A DNA stretch of 64,000 bases from Halorubrum halodurans (GCF_002252985.1 NZ_NHPJ01000094.1:1-64000); one strand, 5' to 3'; positions 8,584 through 17,631 are shown, numbered from the stretch's first letter. Notes: a model not told the origin generated them from the sequence alone. Numbers and translations: made by a program.

Positions 8584-9474
8584 TCACGCGAGCGCGATCC
8601 CGTCGTCGGTCTCCGCCACGTCGACGGGGCCGTCGATCTCGACCGAGTCCCCGACGGCGACGACGGACCCCCACGACTCCCGCGGGACGACCGTGTTCAC
8701 CATCAGCCGGAAGTCGTGATCGAACCGGTCGCTCTCGGTCCACTCCGGCAACGTCTCCCGGCGCCTCCGGAGGAACGTCTCCCGGAACCCGTCGATCTCG
8801 ACCGCGGTGTCGGGGTGCCGCGACGGAACGACGCACCGCTGGCAGGGGTTGACGCCGACGAGGTCGGCGTCGCCGATCGAGAACCGGATCCCCGTCCCGT
8901 GGTCGTCGAACAGCCGGTCCTCGAAGAAGGCGGGACGGTCCTCGAGCACGACGTTCGGCCTGAACCGCCGGCGCGCCTCCGTCGCGTCCACGATCCCCTC
9001 GAACCACGAGGCGACCGTCTCGAGCGTCCCCGTCGAGGTCACGGTCGGACCGGGGGCCGCCCGGTCGTCCGGGAACCCGCCCGCCGGCTCGCGGACGAGG
9101 TCGACCTCGTACCCGAGGTACTCGCCCACCCACGCCGCCAGCGCGTCGCCCGCCTCCGGCAGCGCGAACGTCCGCTCGTCGGCCGCCGCGTCGCCGCGCG
9201 CCGGGCGCTCCAGCGTCACCGCCGTCGGCGTCGCGTCGGCCTCTCCGGCGAGATCGTAGCTCGCCCGCAGGCGCTGGATCGCCGGCTCGCTCTTCCCGTT
9301 CACGTACCCGCCGCCGCTCCCGACCGACGCGACCTCGGGGTCGACGCCGGCCTCGACGAACGCGTACGATCGGTCGCCCCGGAGCGCGCCCTGCGGGCCG
9401 AGCTCCGCACGCTCGACCGCGACGCCGTCGAGCGACTTCACCGGGTACGCGAGGAGGTCGCCGAGTCGTGTCAT
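8584..9474 (-). CDS. MOSC domain-containing protein
   Basis: A 296-residue protein with an N-terminal MOSC beta-barrel (starts LGDLLAYPVKSLDGVAVERAEL) and a C-terminal MOSC domain containing LVGVNPCQRCVVPSRHPDT, including the conserved cysteine. This is the arrangement of YcbX/mARC-type molybdenum-cofactor-binding proteins, which reduce N-hydroxylated compounds with a redox partner. There is no fused ferredoxin domain, so an electron donor must come from elsewhere. The gene ends just after the CinA C-domain gene (convergent) and starts 67 nt after the proteasome gene on the same strand. Confidence 0.87.
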   Translation of the reverse strand: MTRLGDLLAYPVKSLDGVAVERAELGPQGALRGDRSYAFVEAGVDPEVASVGSGGGYVNGKSEPAIQRLRASYDLAGEADATPTAVTLERPARGDAAADERTFALPEAGDALAAWVGEYLGYEVDLVREPAGGFPDDRAAPGPTVTSTGTLETVASWFEGIVDATEARRRFRPNVVLEDRPAFFEDRLFDDHGTGIRFSIGDADLVGVNPCQRCVVPSRHPDTAVEIDGFRETFLRRRRETLPEWTESDRFDHDFRLMVNTVVPRESWGSVVAVGDSVEIDGPVDVAETDDGIALA

Positions 9475-9540
9475 ACCTCCCGTTCGCGGGTCCGGACCAA
9501 AAGCGTGACCGTGAGCCGTCGTCCGCGCGGTCGAGTCGCG

Positions 9541-10335
9541 TTACTCCGCGTCGCCGTCGGCGTCCTCGCCCTCGGCGTCAGCGTCGTCAGCCGACGTCTC
9601 GTCGTCCTCGTCGCCGGCGAGCCCGGCGGCCTCGAACGCCTCGCTCACCTCGCTTTCGGGGACGGTGCGGTAGCCGTCCGCCTCCGTGACCGTCGCGACC
9701 GCGAGGTCGCCGGGGACGAACTCCGTCTCGTGGGCCGCGAGCGCGCGGACGCCGAGTTCGATCCCCGCGTCGAGCGAGAGGCCCTCCTCCCACTCCTCCT
9801 CGAGGACGTCCTGGATCTCCTGTCTCCCGCCGCCGATGACGGTCGCCTTCCACTCGTTGGGGGTGCCGGAGGGGTCGGCCGCGAACAGGCGCGGCTCGCC
9901 GTTCTCGATCCCGCCGATGAGCAGCGCCGCGCCGTACGGCCGGGTGCCGCCCCGCTGGGTGTTCTCCTGGATGTGGTCCGTGACGAACTTCGTCAGCGTC
10001 TCGACGCCGACGGGCTCGCCGTAGCGGAGGCGGTTGCCCTGCGCCTGCCGACGTGCGAGGTCGATGAGCTGTCGCGCGTCCGCGACGTGGCCGGCGCTCG
10101 CGGTGCCGAGGTGGTCGTCGAGCTTGTGGAGCTTCTCGATGCTCTCGGCCTCCATCAGCGTCGAGGTCGCCCGCGACATCGCGACGAAGACGATCCCGTC
10201 CGCCGTCCGGACGCCGAGGCTCGGCGCGCCGCGCGAGACCGCCTCGCGGGCGTACTCGACCTGGTAGATGCGGCCGTCCGGCGAGAACAGCGACGTCCCG
10301 CGGTCGTACGCCTGCTGGTCGTTGCCGCCCATCAT
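9541..10335 (-). CDS. psmA: 20S proteasome alpha subunit
   Basis: A 264-residue alpha subunit. The gating N-terminus QQAYDRGTSLFSPDGRIYQV and the SIEK lysine of the ATPase-docking pocket (by alignment from memory to Thermoplasma K66) are both present, so the ring should gate and dock normally. GHVADARQLIDLARR and GGTRPYGAALLIGG are family motifs. The C-terminal 40 residues are a highly acidic tail. Haloarchaea often have two alpha subunits; the NDxQAYDRGTSLFSPDGRIY start recalls the alpha2 (PsmC) type, so psmC may be the better symbol. A second methionine one codon later is an alternative start. Confidence 0.92.
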   Translation of the reverse strand: MMGGNDQQAYDRGTSLFSPDGRIYQVEYAREAVSRGAPSLGVRTADGIVFVAMSRATSTLMEAESIEKLHKLDDHLGTASAGHVADARQLIDLARRQAQGNRLRYGEPVGVETLTKFVTDHIQENTQRGGTRPYGAALLIGGIENGEPRLFAADPSGTPNEWKATVIGGGRQEIQDVLEEEWEEGLSLDAGIELGVRALAAHETEFVPGDLAVATVTEADGYRTVPESEVSEAFEAAGLAGDEDDETSADDADAEGEDADGDAE

Positions 10336-10409
10336 CGCTTCTCACCCGCTCGCGCGGTGACGTGCTCGCTCATTACCCTTTATTACGCCGGACGGTTGAA
10401 AAACCCTCC

Positions 10410-11240
10410 TTAACCGGTACGCGCGGGGTCCCGATCCGATCGGTCCGGCGTCGAGCGGTTCGAGTCCCCGTTCGTGCGTTCGTCGCCGTCGTCGCCGTCC
10501 CCCCAGTCGCGCGAGACGGGGGTCTCGCTGGCGTCGATGGTCCCGAGCAGCCAGTCGCTCCCGGCGGCCAGCTCCGCCTCGTCGGTCCCGACGAGCTTCA
10601 GCCGGTTGTGACCCGCCTCCCGGTCGGGATAACAGCCGACCGTGATATCGTACCGCGCCATCGCCTCCTCGAGGGCCGGGACGATGTTCGCCTCGGGCTC
10701 GACCGTGTAGAGGAACCGGGACCGGCGCTCGCCCGCGAACTCGTCGGCGACGGAGTCGAACATCGCCTTCAGCTCCTCGGGGATCCCCGGCAGGACGTAC
10801 ACGTTCTCGAGCACGCAGCCGGGCGCGAGCCCCGCCTCGTTCAACAGCGCCCGGCTCCCCTCCGGGAGCGCGGCCTCCCGGTCGACGTCCACGTCGAGGT
10901 CGCGGTCCGGGATCCGGGTCGCGATCGCGGCCAGCCGCTCCTCGACGTCGGCGCGCGCCAGCTCCGAGACGGCGAGGTCGCGCCCGAACGCGTCAGCGAC
11001 CGCCTCCATCGTCACGTCGTCGGGAGTGCCGCCGATCCCGCCGGTGACGATCACGCGGTCGAAGGCGTCGCCGTAGGCCGCGACCCGCTCGGCGATCGTC
11101 TCCTGATCATCGGGAACCGAGAGGATCCGCGTCACCGAGACGCCCCGATCGGCCAGCCGCGCCGCGAGCCAGTTGGCGTTCGTGTTCACCGTGTCGCCGG
11201 AGAGCAGCTCGTCGCCGACCGTGATCAACGCGACGTCCAT
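10410..11240 (-). CDS. Molybdopterin-binding (MoaB/Mog-like) domain protein, CinA N-terminal type
   Basis: A 276-residue protein with the MoCF/MoaB-like fold of the CinA N-terminus: ALITVGDELLSGDTVNTNAN at the start and VIVTGGIGGTPDDVTMEAVA near residue 65. A middle segment (YVLPGIPEELKAMFDS) matches the COG1058 family. In bacterial CinA this domain has ADP-ribose pyrophosphatase activity. The last 35 residues are a disordered Asp/Arg/Gly-rich tail. The CinA C-terminal domain is a separate gene (7942-8511). There is no evidence for a role in molybdopterin synthesis beyond the fold. Confidence 0.86.
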   Translation of the reverse strand: MDVALITVGDELLSGDTVNTNANWLAARLADRGVSVTRILSVPDDQETIAERVAAYGDAFDRVIVTGGIGGTPDDVTMEAVADAFGRDLAVSELARADVEERLAAIATRIPDRDLDVDVDREAALPEGSRALLNEAGLAPGCVLENVYVLPGIPEELKAMFDSVADEFAGERRSRFLYTVEPEANIVPALEEAMARYDITVGCYPDREAGHNRLKLVGTDEAELAAGSDWLLGTIDASETPVSRDWGDGDDGDERTNGDSNRSTPDRSDRDPARTG

Positions 11241-11322
11241 GCGACCTCCCCTCGGACCGGCGGGGACATAAGCGGTTCCACGGCGCGGACGCGCCGGAGA
11301 AGCGGAGCGGTAGGCGGGTCGC

Positions 11323-11883
11323 TCACTCCGCGACCCGCTCGTAGGTGACGAACGCGAGGTCGCCCTCGCGCTCCCGGTCGACCTCGACCCACTCGTCGGG
11401 GTCCCACGCCGGGAAGCGCGTGTCGCCGTCGGGCGACTCCGGCACCTCCGTGAGAACCATCCGGTCCGCGAGCGGGAGGAACGCCTCGTAGACGCTCGCG
11501 CCGCCGATCACGTAGATCTCGTCGACGCCGCGCTCGGCCGCGGCCGACCGTGCGCGCGCCGCCGCCTCCTCGACGCCGCCGGCGACGGCAACCCCCTCGG
11601 GGAGATCCGGGTCGCGCGTCGTCAACACGACGCTCGTCCGGTCCGGGAGCGGGCCGCCGATCCGGTCGGCGATGCTCTCGTACGTGACGCGGCCGAGGAC
11701 CACGGGGTGCCCGCTCGTCAGCCGCTTGAAGTGCGCCAGATCCGCCGGGTAGTGCCACGGCATCCCGCCGTCCGCGCCGATGACGCCGTTCTCCGCGACG
11801 GCCGCGACGAGGACGAAGGACACGTCGTCGGGGTCGACGGCGGGATCGACTGCGTCGTCGGTGTCGGAGTCGGTCCCCGCCAT
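11323..11883 (-). CDS. folA: Dihydrofolate reductase
   Basis: A 186-residue DHFR that reduces dihydrofolate with NADPH. It shows VAENGVIGADGGMPWHYPAD (substrate-binding loop with the catalytic aspartate in PADLAHFK), VVLGRVTYESI, and YVIGGASVYEAFL with the GG of the cofactor site. An acidic N-terminal extension of about 20 residues precedes the core. The ATG at 11883 overlaps the last base of the thyA stop (TGATG), so the two genes are translationally coupled. The pairing fits their chemistry: ThyA produces dihydrofolate, which FolA recycles. Confidence 0.94.
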   Translation of the reverse strand: MAGTDSDTDDAVDPAVDPDDVSFVLVAAVAENGVIGADGGMPWHYPADLAHFKRLTSGHPVVLGRVTYESIADRIGGPLPDRTSVVLTTRDPDLPEGVAVAGGVEEAAARARSAAAERGVDEIYVIGGASVYEAFLPLADRMVLTEVPESPDGDTRFPAWDPDEWVEVDREREGDLAFVTYERVAE

Positions 11884-12911
11884 CACTCCGCGACCGCGAA
11901 CGAGATCCCCTCGGCGCAGTCGTAGTCGACGACCTCGACGTCGTCGTAGGTCAGCTCGTCGAGCGGCACGTCCGCGATCTCGATCCGGGGCCGGTCGCGG
12001 GGCTCCCGCGAGAGCTGTTCGAGGAGGCCGGGGACGTGGTCGTGCCCCTCCTCGCCGTCGGCCTCCGCGGGGGCGGCGTCCTCGAGCCAGCCCCTGACGT
12101 CGCGGTAGTCGGCCTTCCCCTCCGCGTCCGCGAGCCGGTCCTGGAGCGCGGGGAGGTTCTCGCCGTACCACGCGCCGCGGTCGCCCCGGCCGCAGTAGGC
12201 GTGCGCGTCGACGATCGTGTGGCCGAACTCGCCGACCTCGAACCCGGTCCGTTGTGCGAGCGCGTTCGCGAGCAGCGCGTACGCCGCGACGTTGAACGGG
12301 ACGCCGAGCGCGATGTCGCCGGACCGCTGGGTGAGATGGAGGTTGAGCCTCCCGCCCTGGACGGTGACGACGAAGGTGTAGTGACACGGCGGCAGCGTCG
12401 AGACGGTCGCGTTCGCGGGGTGCCACGCGTTCACCACCATCCGGCGGGAGTTGGGGTTCTCCTCGAGCGTGTCGAGCACGTAGGCGATCTGGTCGAAGGT
12501 GCGCCGCGTCGTCCCGTCCGCGTCCTCCTCGACGGTCACCCAGCGGTGACCGTCCTCGGGCCACGTCTCGCCGGGGAGCGCGTCGCCGTCGTCCGGCACC
12601 GGGTACCGCCGCCAGAACCGGCCGTACGCCGTGTCGAGACGGCCATCCTCGTCGGCCCAGGCGTCCCAGATCTTCGTCTCCTCGCGGAGGTTCTCGATGT
12701 GCTCCTCCCCGGAGAGGTACCAGATCACCTCGTGGATGAGCGAGTTCCAGCGGTAGCCGTCCATCCGCTTCGTCGTGAGGAGCGGGAACCCCTCCGCGAG
12801 GTCGACGGTGTAGCCGGCGCTGAACGTCGCGATCGTGTCCACGCCGGTCCGGTTCGGCTTGTACGTGCCCGTCGAGAGCGCGTCGTCGACGAGGTCGAGG
12901 TACTGTTGCAT
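11883..12911 (-). CDS. thyA: Thymidylate synthase
   Basis: A 342-residue ThyA making dTMP from dUMP with methylene-tetrahydrofolate. Features include TYKPNRTGVDTIATFSAGY near the start, LTTKRMDGYRWNSLIHEVIWYLSG, the catalytic cysteine in LPPCHYTFVV, RSGDIALGVPFNVA, and HTIVDAHAYC. It is longer than bacterial ThyA (264) because of acidic insertions, one between VPDDGD and HRWVTVEEDADG and another near AEADGEEGHDHVPG. Halophilic proteins often carry such insertions. ATG at 12911 begins the recognised MQQYLDLVDDAL start. It is the first gene of the thyA-folA pair and is divergent from the aminotransferase. Confidence 0.94.
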   Translation of the reverse strand: MQQYLDLVDDALSTGTYKPNRTGVDTIATFSAGYTVDLAEGFPLLTTKRMDGYRWNSLIHEVIWYLSGEEHIENLREETKIWDAWADEDGRLDTAYGRFWRRYPVPDDGDALPGETWPEDGHRWVTVEEDADGTTRRTFDQIAYVLDTLEENPNSRRMVVNAWHPANATVSTLPPCHYTFVVTVQGGRLNLHLTQRSGDIALGVPFNVAAYALLANALAQRTGFEVGEFGHTIVDAHAYCGRGDRGAWYGENLPALQDRLADAEGKADYRDVRGWLEDAAPAEADGEEGHDHVPGLLEQLSREPRDRPRIEIADVPLDELTYDDVEVVDYDCAEGISFAVAE

Positions 12912-13059
12912 CGTGTGTCGTGGGGAGTCGCCCCGACGCTTACGGCGTCGGCGCGATCGGTCCGTCGGAACCCACGCGTCGCAAAACATAAACCTACGTC
13001 CTTTGGGATCCGTTCGCCCGACCGCAGCAACTAACCTCGCGCCGCCCGCAGTGGCCGAC

Positions 13060-14232
13060 ATGGACATCGATCCGTTCGGGCTCGAGCGGTGGTTCGCGAG
13101 GTACGAACACGAGGCGGACGTCATGCTCGCCGAGAGCGGGATCCGGTCGCTTGAGGCGGACCGGTTCGACCTCGACCCCGGCGAGGTAGGGTACGTGATC
13201 CCCACGAACGGCGACCCGGAGTTCCGCGCCCGCGTCGGCGACCGGTACGGCCGGAGCGCCGACGAGGTCCTGTTCACCTGCGGCACCCAGGAGGCGAACT
13301 TCCTGACGTACCTCTCGCTCGTCGCCTCGAGCGACCCCGTCGGCGACGACGGGATCGGATCCGGCTCGCACGCCGTCGTCGTCACGCCGACCTACCAGGC
13401 GCTCCACGCCGTGCCCGAGGCGTTCGGCGAGGTCACCCGCGTCGAGCTCTCCCCGCCGGAGTGGGAGCTCGACCCCGACGCGGTCGCGGACGCGGTCCGC
13501 GAGGACACGGCGGTCGTCGTCGTGAACAACCCGAACAACCCGACCGGGCGCTACCACGCCGAGGAGCGGGTGCGGGAGGTGTACGACGTCGCCGCCGAGA
13601 ACGACGCCTACCTGCTGTGTGACGAGGTGTACCGGCTGCTCGCGTCGTCCCCGCAGAAGCCGGTGGCGAGCTTCGGCGCGCACGGGATATCGACGACGAG
13701 CCTGACGAAGGCGTACGGACTCTCCGGGCTGCGGTTCGGCTGGATCGCCGGCCCGGAGCCGGTGATCGAGCGCGCCTGGCGGTGGAAGGACTACACCACC
13801 ATCTCGCCGAGCATCTTCGGCCAGCACGTCGCGAAACAGGCGCTCGGCCGGCGCGAGGAGGGGATCCTGGCGGAGAACCGGGAACTGGCCGACGGGAACC
13901 GCGAGCGGATCGCGGCGTGGGTGGACCGGCACGGGCTGGAGTGGCACGAGCCCGCCTCCGTCAACGCCTTCCCGACGATCCCCGAGGGGTTCGCGGACGC
14001 CCGCGAGTTCTGTCGGACCGTCGTCGAGGAGGCGGGCGTCGTACTCGCGCCCGGCGACCTCTTCGGGTTCTCGGACCGCTTCCGGATCGGCTTCGGGCAC
14101 CGACGGGAGACCCTCGAGGAGGGGCTCGATCGGGTGAGCGGAGTCATCGAGGCGCACGCGGCGGGCGGCAGTGAGGCGAACGGCGACGGAGAGACGGTCG
14201 ACGACGCGGTCCCGGACGGGGGGAGCCGCTGA
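13060..14232 (+). CDS. PLP-dependent aminotransferase, class I/II
   Basis: A 390-residue fold-type I aminotransferase. It shows [12 protein letters not shown] (asparagine contacting PLP), [10 protein letters not shown] (aspartate on the pyridine nitrogen) and [15 protein letters not shown] (Schiff-base lysine). The N-terminus [20 protein letters not shown] resembles a haloarchaeal group related to capreomycidine-synthase or aspartate-type enzymes; the amino acid substrate cannot be inferred. A polar C-terminal tail follows the conserved [14 protein letters not shown] helix. Its stop directly abuts the ATG of the next small gene, suggesting co-transcription. Confidence 0.9.
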   Translation: MDIDPFGLERWFARYEHEADVMLAESGIRSLEADRFDLDPGEVGYVIPTNGDPEFRARVGDRYGRSADEVLFTCGTQEANFLTYLSLVASSDPVGDDGIGSGSHAVVVTPTYQALHAVPEAFGEVTRVELSPPEWELDPDAVADAVREDTAVVVVNNPNNPTGRYHAEERVREVYDVAAENDAYLLCDEVYRLLASSPQKPVASFGAHGISTTSLTKAYGLSGLRFGWIAGPEPVIERAWRWKDYTTISPSIFGQHVAKQALGRREEGILAENRELADGNRERIAAWVDRHGLEWHEPASVNAFPTIPEGFADAREFCRTVVEEAGVVLAPGDLFGFSDRFRIGFGHRRETLEEGLDRVSGVIEAHAAGGSEANGDGETVDDAVPDGGSR

Positions 14233-14502
14233 ATGGGACTCGCCGGCGACCTCAAGGACGACCTCGTCGGGCTCGTCAGGAACCCGACCGACGAACAGAA
14301 GGCGATCCTGGTCGCGATCGTCGCCATCGCGGTCGCGGACCGCTACTTCCTCTGGATCGACTTCCCGTTCGTGGTGCGGACGACCGCCGCCGTCGGCGTC
14401 GGGTTCATCGCGCTGTTCGTCGCCAGCTACCTCCTCACCGGCCGTCTCGTTCCGCCGGACGAGGACGACGAGGAGGAGTACGACGACGAGCTCAGCCCGT
14501 AG
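14233..14502 (+). CDS. Small two-pass membrane protein, unknown function
   Basis: An 89-residue protein starting on the base after the aminotransferase stop. Two hydrophobic segments are visible, about residues 24-41 and 48-70, followed by a strongly acidic tail ([14 protein letters not shown]). No catalytic motif is seen. Tight linkage suggests co-expression with the aminotransferase, but nothing else points to a function. I do not recognise a named family. Confidence 0.75.
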   Translation: MGLAGDLKDDLVGLVRNPTDEQKAILVAIVAIAVADRYFLWIDFPFVVRTTAAVGVGFIALFVASYLLTGRLVPPDEDDEEEYDDELSP

Positions 14503-14574
14503 GGCGCCCCCTCGCGGATCGGCGGATCGGCGGGAAGCGACGACGTCGACGCCGCAGCGACGACGTTCCAAACC

Positions 14575-14581
14575 GTTTATA
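14575..14581 (+). promoter_or_regulatory. TATA box of eif5A
   Basis: GTTTATA lies 25-31 nt before the aIF5A ATG with no Shine-Dalgarno between, so the transcript is probably leaderless. Confidence 0.65.
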
Positions 14582-14605
14582 CCCGCGCCGGGGGTAAGCC
14601 GGTGT

Positions 14606-14983
14606 ATGCCGCGAGAGCAGAAGCAGGTTCGAGAACTCCAGGAGGGGAGCTACGTCATGATGGACAGCTCGCCCTGCAAGATCAACCACTACAGCACCGC
14701 GAAACCCGGCAAACACGGGAGCGCCAAGGCCCGCGTCGAGGGCAAGGGCGTCTTCGACGAGAAGAAGCGCTCGCTCTCCCAGCCGGTCGACGCGAAGGTG
14801 TGGGTGCCGATCATCGAGCGGAAACAGGGCCAGGTCGTCTCCGTCTCCGGCGACGACGCGCAGGTCATGGACCTGGACACCTACGAGACGTTCACGATGC
14901 GGATCCCCGAGGGCGAGGACTTCTCCTCCGACGACACCATCGAGTACCTCGAGTACGAGGGCCAGCGCAAGGTCGTCGGGTAG
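14606..14983 (+). CDS. eif5A: Translation factor aIF5A
   Basis: A 125-residue archaeal eIF5A/EF-P homologue that relieves ribosome stalling. The modification loop [14 protein letters not shown] places the hypusinated lysine at residue 36; the C-terminal half ([16 protein letters not shown] onward) is the S1/OB-like domain. Its own TATA box gives a leaderless start. The agmatinase-like gene begins 4 nt after the stop. In Haloferax the aIF5A lysine is first modified with agmatine and the product then needs an agmatinase-like enzyme to become deoxyhypusine, so this pairing is functionally meaningful. Confidence 0.95.
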   Translation: MPREQKQVRELQEGSYVMMDSSPCKINHYSTAKPGKHGSAKARVEGKGVFDEKKRSLSQPVDAKVWVPIIERKQGQVVSVSGDDAQVMDLDTYETFTMRIPEGEDFSSDDTIEYLEYEGQRKVVG

Positions 14984-14987
14984 TCGG

Positions 14988-15812
14988 ATGTTCCCCGGAG
15001 CGACCGCCGACCGCGACGCGGCCTCGTACGTGGTCGTCGGCGCTCCCCTCGACGCCACGACCACGTTTCAACCCGGCACCCGGTTCGGACCCGACCGGGT
15101 CCGGCGCTTCTCCGAGACCTACGACGACTACGACCGCCGAACGGACAGCCACTTCTCCGCACTCGGCGTCCACGACGCGGGCGACGTCGCCCCCTGGGAC
15201 GACACGCGCGAGTACCTCGATCACCTCGCCGCCGAGCTCAGAAGCGTCGTCCTCGACGGCGCGATCCCGCTCGCCCTCGGCGGGGAACACACCGTCACCT
15301 ACGCCGGCGTGGAGGCGGTCGCCCCGGACACCCTCGTCGTCGTCGACGCCCACCTCGACCTCCGGGCGGAGTACGGCGGCAACCCGTGGAACCACGCGTG
15401 CGTCACCCGCCACGCGCTCGACGTCGTCAACCGGGCGGTGATCGTCGGCGCGCGCACCGGCTCCCCCGAGGAGTGGGACCGCGCCGCCGAAGGCGACGTC
15501 GAGGTCGTCGCGCCCGAGGACGCCCGCGGCTGGATCGACGACCTCGATCCGGGCCGGTTCGACGACGGGTCGACGTACCTCTCCGTCGACGTCGACGGGG
15601 TCGATCCGGGGTTCGCGCCCGGCACCGGGACGATGGAGCCGTTCGGGCTCCACCCGCGCGAGGTTCGCGACCTCGTGCGGACGGTCGCGCCGCACGCCGA
15701 GGGCTTCGACGTCGTCGAGGTGAACGACCGCGACGACGGCCAAGCCGCGGCGCTGGGGGGAAAACTGATCCGGGAGTTCGTCCACGCACACGCCGGCGGC
15801 TCGTCGACGTAG
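14988..15812 (+). CDS. speB: Agmatinase-like ureohydrolase
   Basis: A 274-residue ureohydrolase. The binuclear manganese ligands are in place: H101 in GGEH, D120/H122/D124 in VDAHLDLR, and D201/D203 in SVDVDGVDP. The family hydrolyses guanidino groups to release urea. The usual SHG loop is replaced by NPWNHACVTR, and the C-terminal GT..P.GG region reads GTGTMEPFG, so the substrate pocket differs from free-agmatine enzymes. Adjacent to eif5A, it may act on the agmatine-modified protein. Whether it acts on free agmatine or on aIF5A cannot be read from sequence. Confidence 0.9.
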   Translation: MFPGATADRDAASYVVVGAPLDATTTFQPGTRFGPDRVRRFSETYDDYDRRTDSHFSALGVHDAGDVAPWDDTREYLDHLAAELRSVVLDGAIPLALGGEHTVTYAGVEAVAPDTLVVVDAHLDLRAEYGGNPWNHACVTRHALDVVNRAVIVGARTGSPEEWDRAAEGDVEVVAPEDARGWIDDLDPGRFDDGSTYLSVDVDGVDPGFAPGTGTMEPFGLHPREVRDLVRTVAPHAEGFDVVEVNDRDDGQAAALGGKLIREFVHAHAGGSST

Positions 15813-15848
15813 GCCGTCAGGGTCGCGCGCGGCGCGTCGCCTCGTCTC

Positions 15849-16100
15849 TCAGTGGAGCTCGGAGAGCCGGCTGCGGGCGGCCGCGACCGCCTCCATGGTG
15901 TCGATCCACTCGCGGGTGTCGGTACACCAGATCCGGTCGCCCTCGACGCTGACGCAGAACACCGACTCCGAGGACGGCGAGAGGATCACGTCGTCGACGT
16001 CCGGTCGGTCGCCGAGGTAGGCGTCGATCAGGCGTCTGGCCGTCTCGGCCTCCGAACGGAGGCGGTTCCCGGAGGCGTACTCGATGGCAATCTCGGCCAT
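15849..16100 (-). CDS. Small protein with Rdx/SelW-like layout but no CxxC
   Basis: An 83-residue protein starting MAEIAIEYASGNRL. The order of elements (beta strand ending in EY, a helix AETARRLIDAYL, then VILSPSSESVFCVSVEGDRIW) recalls SelT/SelW/Rdx thioredoxin-like proteins, in which EY is followed by CxxC. Here those positions read A-S-G-N, so the redox pair is missing. A TATA-like element (TTATTAAT on the minus strand, about 16124-16131) lies 24-31 nt upstream of the ATG at 16100, favouring a leaderless start here over the in-frame codon at 16121. The family assignment is my inference from pattern only. Confidence 0.7.
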   Translation of the reverse strand: MAEIAIEYASGNRLRSEAETARRLIDAYLGDRPDVDDVILSPSSESVFCVSVEGDRIWCTDTREWIDTMEAVAAARSRLSELH

Positions 16101-16277
16101 ACCGGATCGTTGGATGTACACGATTAATAACTACTGTTTCCGGGCAGCGATTGCGGGGACCGGAGAGACGGAACGGGATGGACGCGGCGGAACGGAACAC
16201 GACGCGACGGAACGGGACGCGACGGAACGGAACGCTCCCGTCAGTCGTGACGGCGTCGGCCCGGCCGACCCGTGAGG

Positions 16278-16284
16278 CTATATT
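16278..16284 (+). promoter_or_regulatory. TATA box of the M20 peptidase gene
   Basis: CTATATT lies 22-28 nt before the ATG at 16306. This supports that ATG, with a leaderless transcript, over the TTG three codons upstream. Confidence 0.55.
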
Positions 16285-16305
16285 CCCCGCCGGACATTGC
16301 CGACC

Positions 16306-17631
16306 ATGACCACTCCGATTCACGAGCGACCGGCCGATCTGCTGTCGGAACTCGTTCGATTCGAGACCGTGAACCCGCCGGGCGGAGAGCGGGCCTGTAT
16401 CGAGTACGTCGACGGCCTTCTGACCGAGGCGGGGATAGCGACCGAGACGCTGGCCGCCGATCCCGAGCGACCGAACCTCCTCGCCCGCCTGCCGGGCGGC
16501 GACGCGCCGACGCTGCTGCTACAGGGCCACGTCGACGTGGTCCCCACGGAGGGACAGGAGTGGGACGAGCCGCCGTTCTCGGGGACGCGGAAGGACGGGT
16601 TCGTCTGGGGTCGCGGCACGCTGGACATGAAGGGGGGCGTCGCGATGATGGTCGCGGCGATGCTTCGGGCCGCCGAGGAGGGCGTCGAACCCGCGGGCGA
16701 CGTGCTGTTGGCGGTGCTCTCCGACGAGGAGACGGGCGGCGACGTCGGCGCGAGGTATCTCGTCGAGACCCACCCCGAGCGCTTCGCGGACGTGGAGTAC
16801 GCCATCGGCGAGTTCGGCGGCTTCCCGCTACGCATCGACGGGACGGAGTTCTACCCGATCCAGGTGGCGGAAAAGCGGGTCTGCTGGCTCGAGGCGACGG
16901 TGACCGGCCGCGGCGGCCACGCCTCTCGGCCGCAGCGCGACGGCGCGATGCACGCGCTCGGGGAGCTGCTCACCCGATTGACCGAGCAGCGCCTGCCCGT
17001 CCGCATCACGCCGCCCGCCCGGGAGTTCGTCGAGGCGATCGCCGCCGAGGCCGAACCCGAGCGAGCCGAGCAGTTACGGGGACTGTTGAACCCCGAACGC
17101 ACCGACGAGATCCTGGACGAGCTCGGCCCCGTCGCCGAGCGGTTGGACCCGATGCTTCACAACACGGTGAGCCCGACGGTCGTCGACGGCGGCGGGAAGG
17201 TGAACGTCCACCCGGCGGAGATCGACCTCCGCCTCGACGCGCGGCTGCTCCCGGGCGTGACGCCCGAGGAGTTCCTCGAGGAGGTCCGAGAGGTCGTCGG
17301 CGACGTCGAGGGCGTCGAGTTCGAGGTCACGCGGTTCGACGGCGGCGAGGGCAAGCGCGTCGACATGGGGCTGTTCGATCTGCTGTGCGACTCCCTGACG
17401 GAGAACCACCCCGAGGCCGTCCCTGTCCCGTTCCTGCTCACCGGCGCGACCGACGGGCGGTTCTTCGAGCAGCTGGACGTCCAGCCCTACGGGTACACCC
17501 CGCTGAAGCTCCCCCCGACGTTCGAGTTCGAGGCGCTGGTCCACGCCGCGAACGAGCGCGTTCCCGCCGAGGCCATCGCGTTCGGAACCGACACGCTCTC
17601 GACGGTGATCCGGGAGTACGGCTCCGCGTAG
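16306..17631 (+). CDS. M20 family metallopeptidase / deacylase (ArgE-DapE type)
   Basis: A 441-residue M20 enzyme. Zinc-binding motifs are visible: GHVDVVP (H75, D77), GRGTLDMKGG (D107), DEETGG with catalytic E141 and ligand E142, and a dimerisation domain with GRGGHASRPQRDGAMHAL. Members remove acyl groups from amino acids or cleave dipeptides (ArgE, DapE, CPG2, carnosinase). No neighbouring arginine or lysine biosynthesis gene helps to choose. It is the last core gene before the tRNA-Pro island, whose left boundary repeat begins 136 nt after its stop. Confidence 0.9.
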   Translation: MTTPIHERPADLLSELVRFETVNPPGGERACIEYVDGLLTEAGIATETLAADPERPNLLARLPGGDAPTLLLQGHVDVVPTEGQEWDEPPFSGTRKDGFVWGRGTLDMKGGVAMMVAAMLRAAEEGVEPAGDVLLAVLSDEETGGDVGARYLVETHPERFADVEYAIGEFGGFPLRIDGTEFYPIQVAEKRVCWLEATVTGRGGHASRPQRDGAMHALGELLTRLTEQRLPVRITPPAREFVEAIAAEAEPERAEQLRGLLNPERTDEILDELGPVAERLDPMLHNTVSPTVVDGGGKVNVHPAEIDLRLDARLLPGVTPEEFLEEVREVVGDVEGVEFEVTRFDGGEGKRVDMGLFDLLCDSLTENHPEAVPVPFLLTGATDGRFFEQLDVQPYGYTPLKLPPTFEFEALVHAANERVPAEAIAFGTDTLSTVIREYGSA

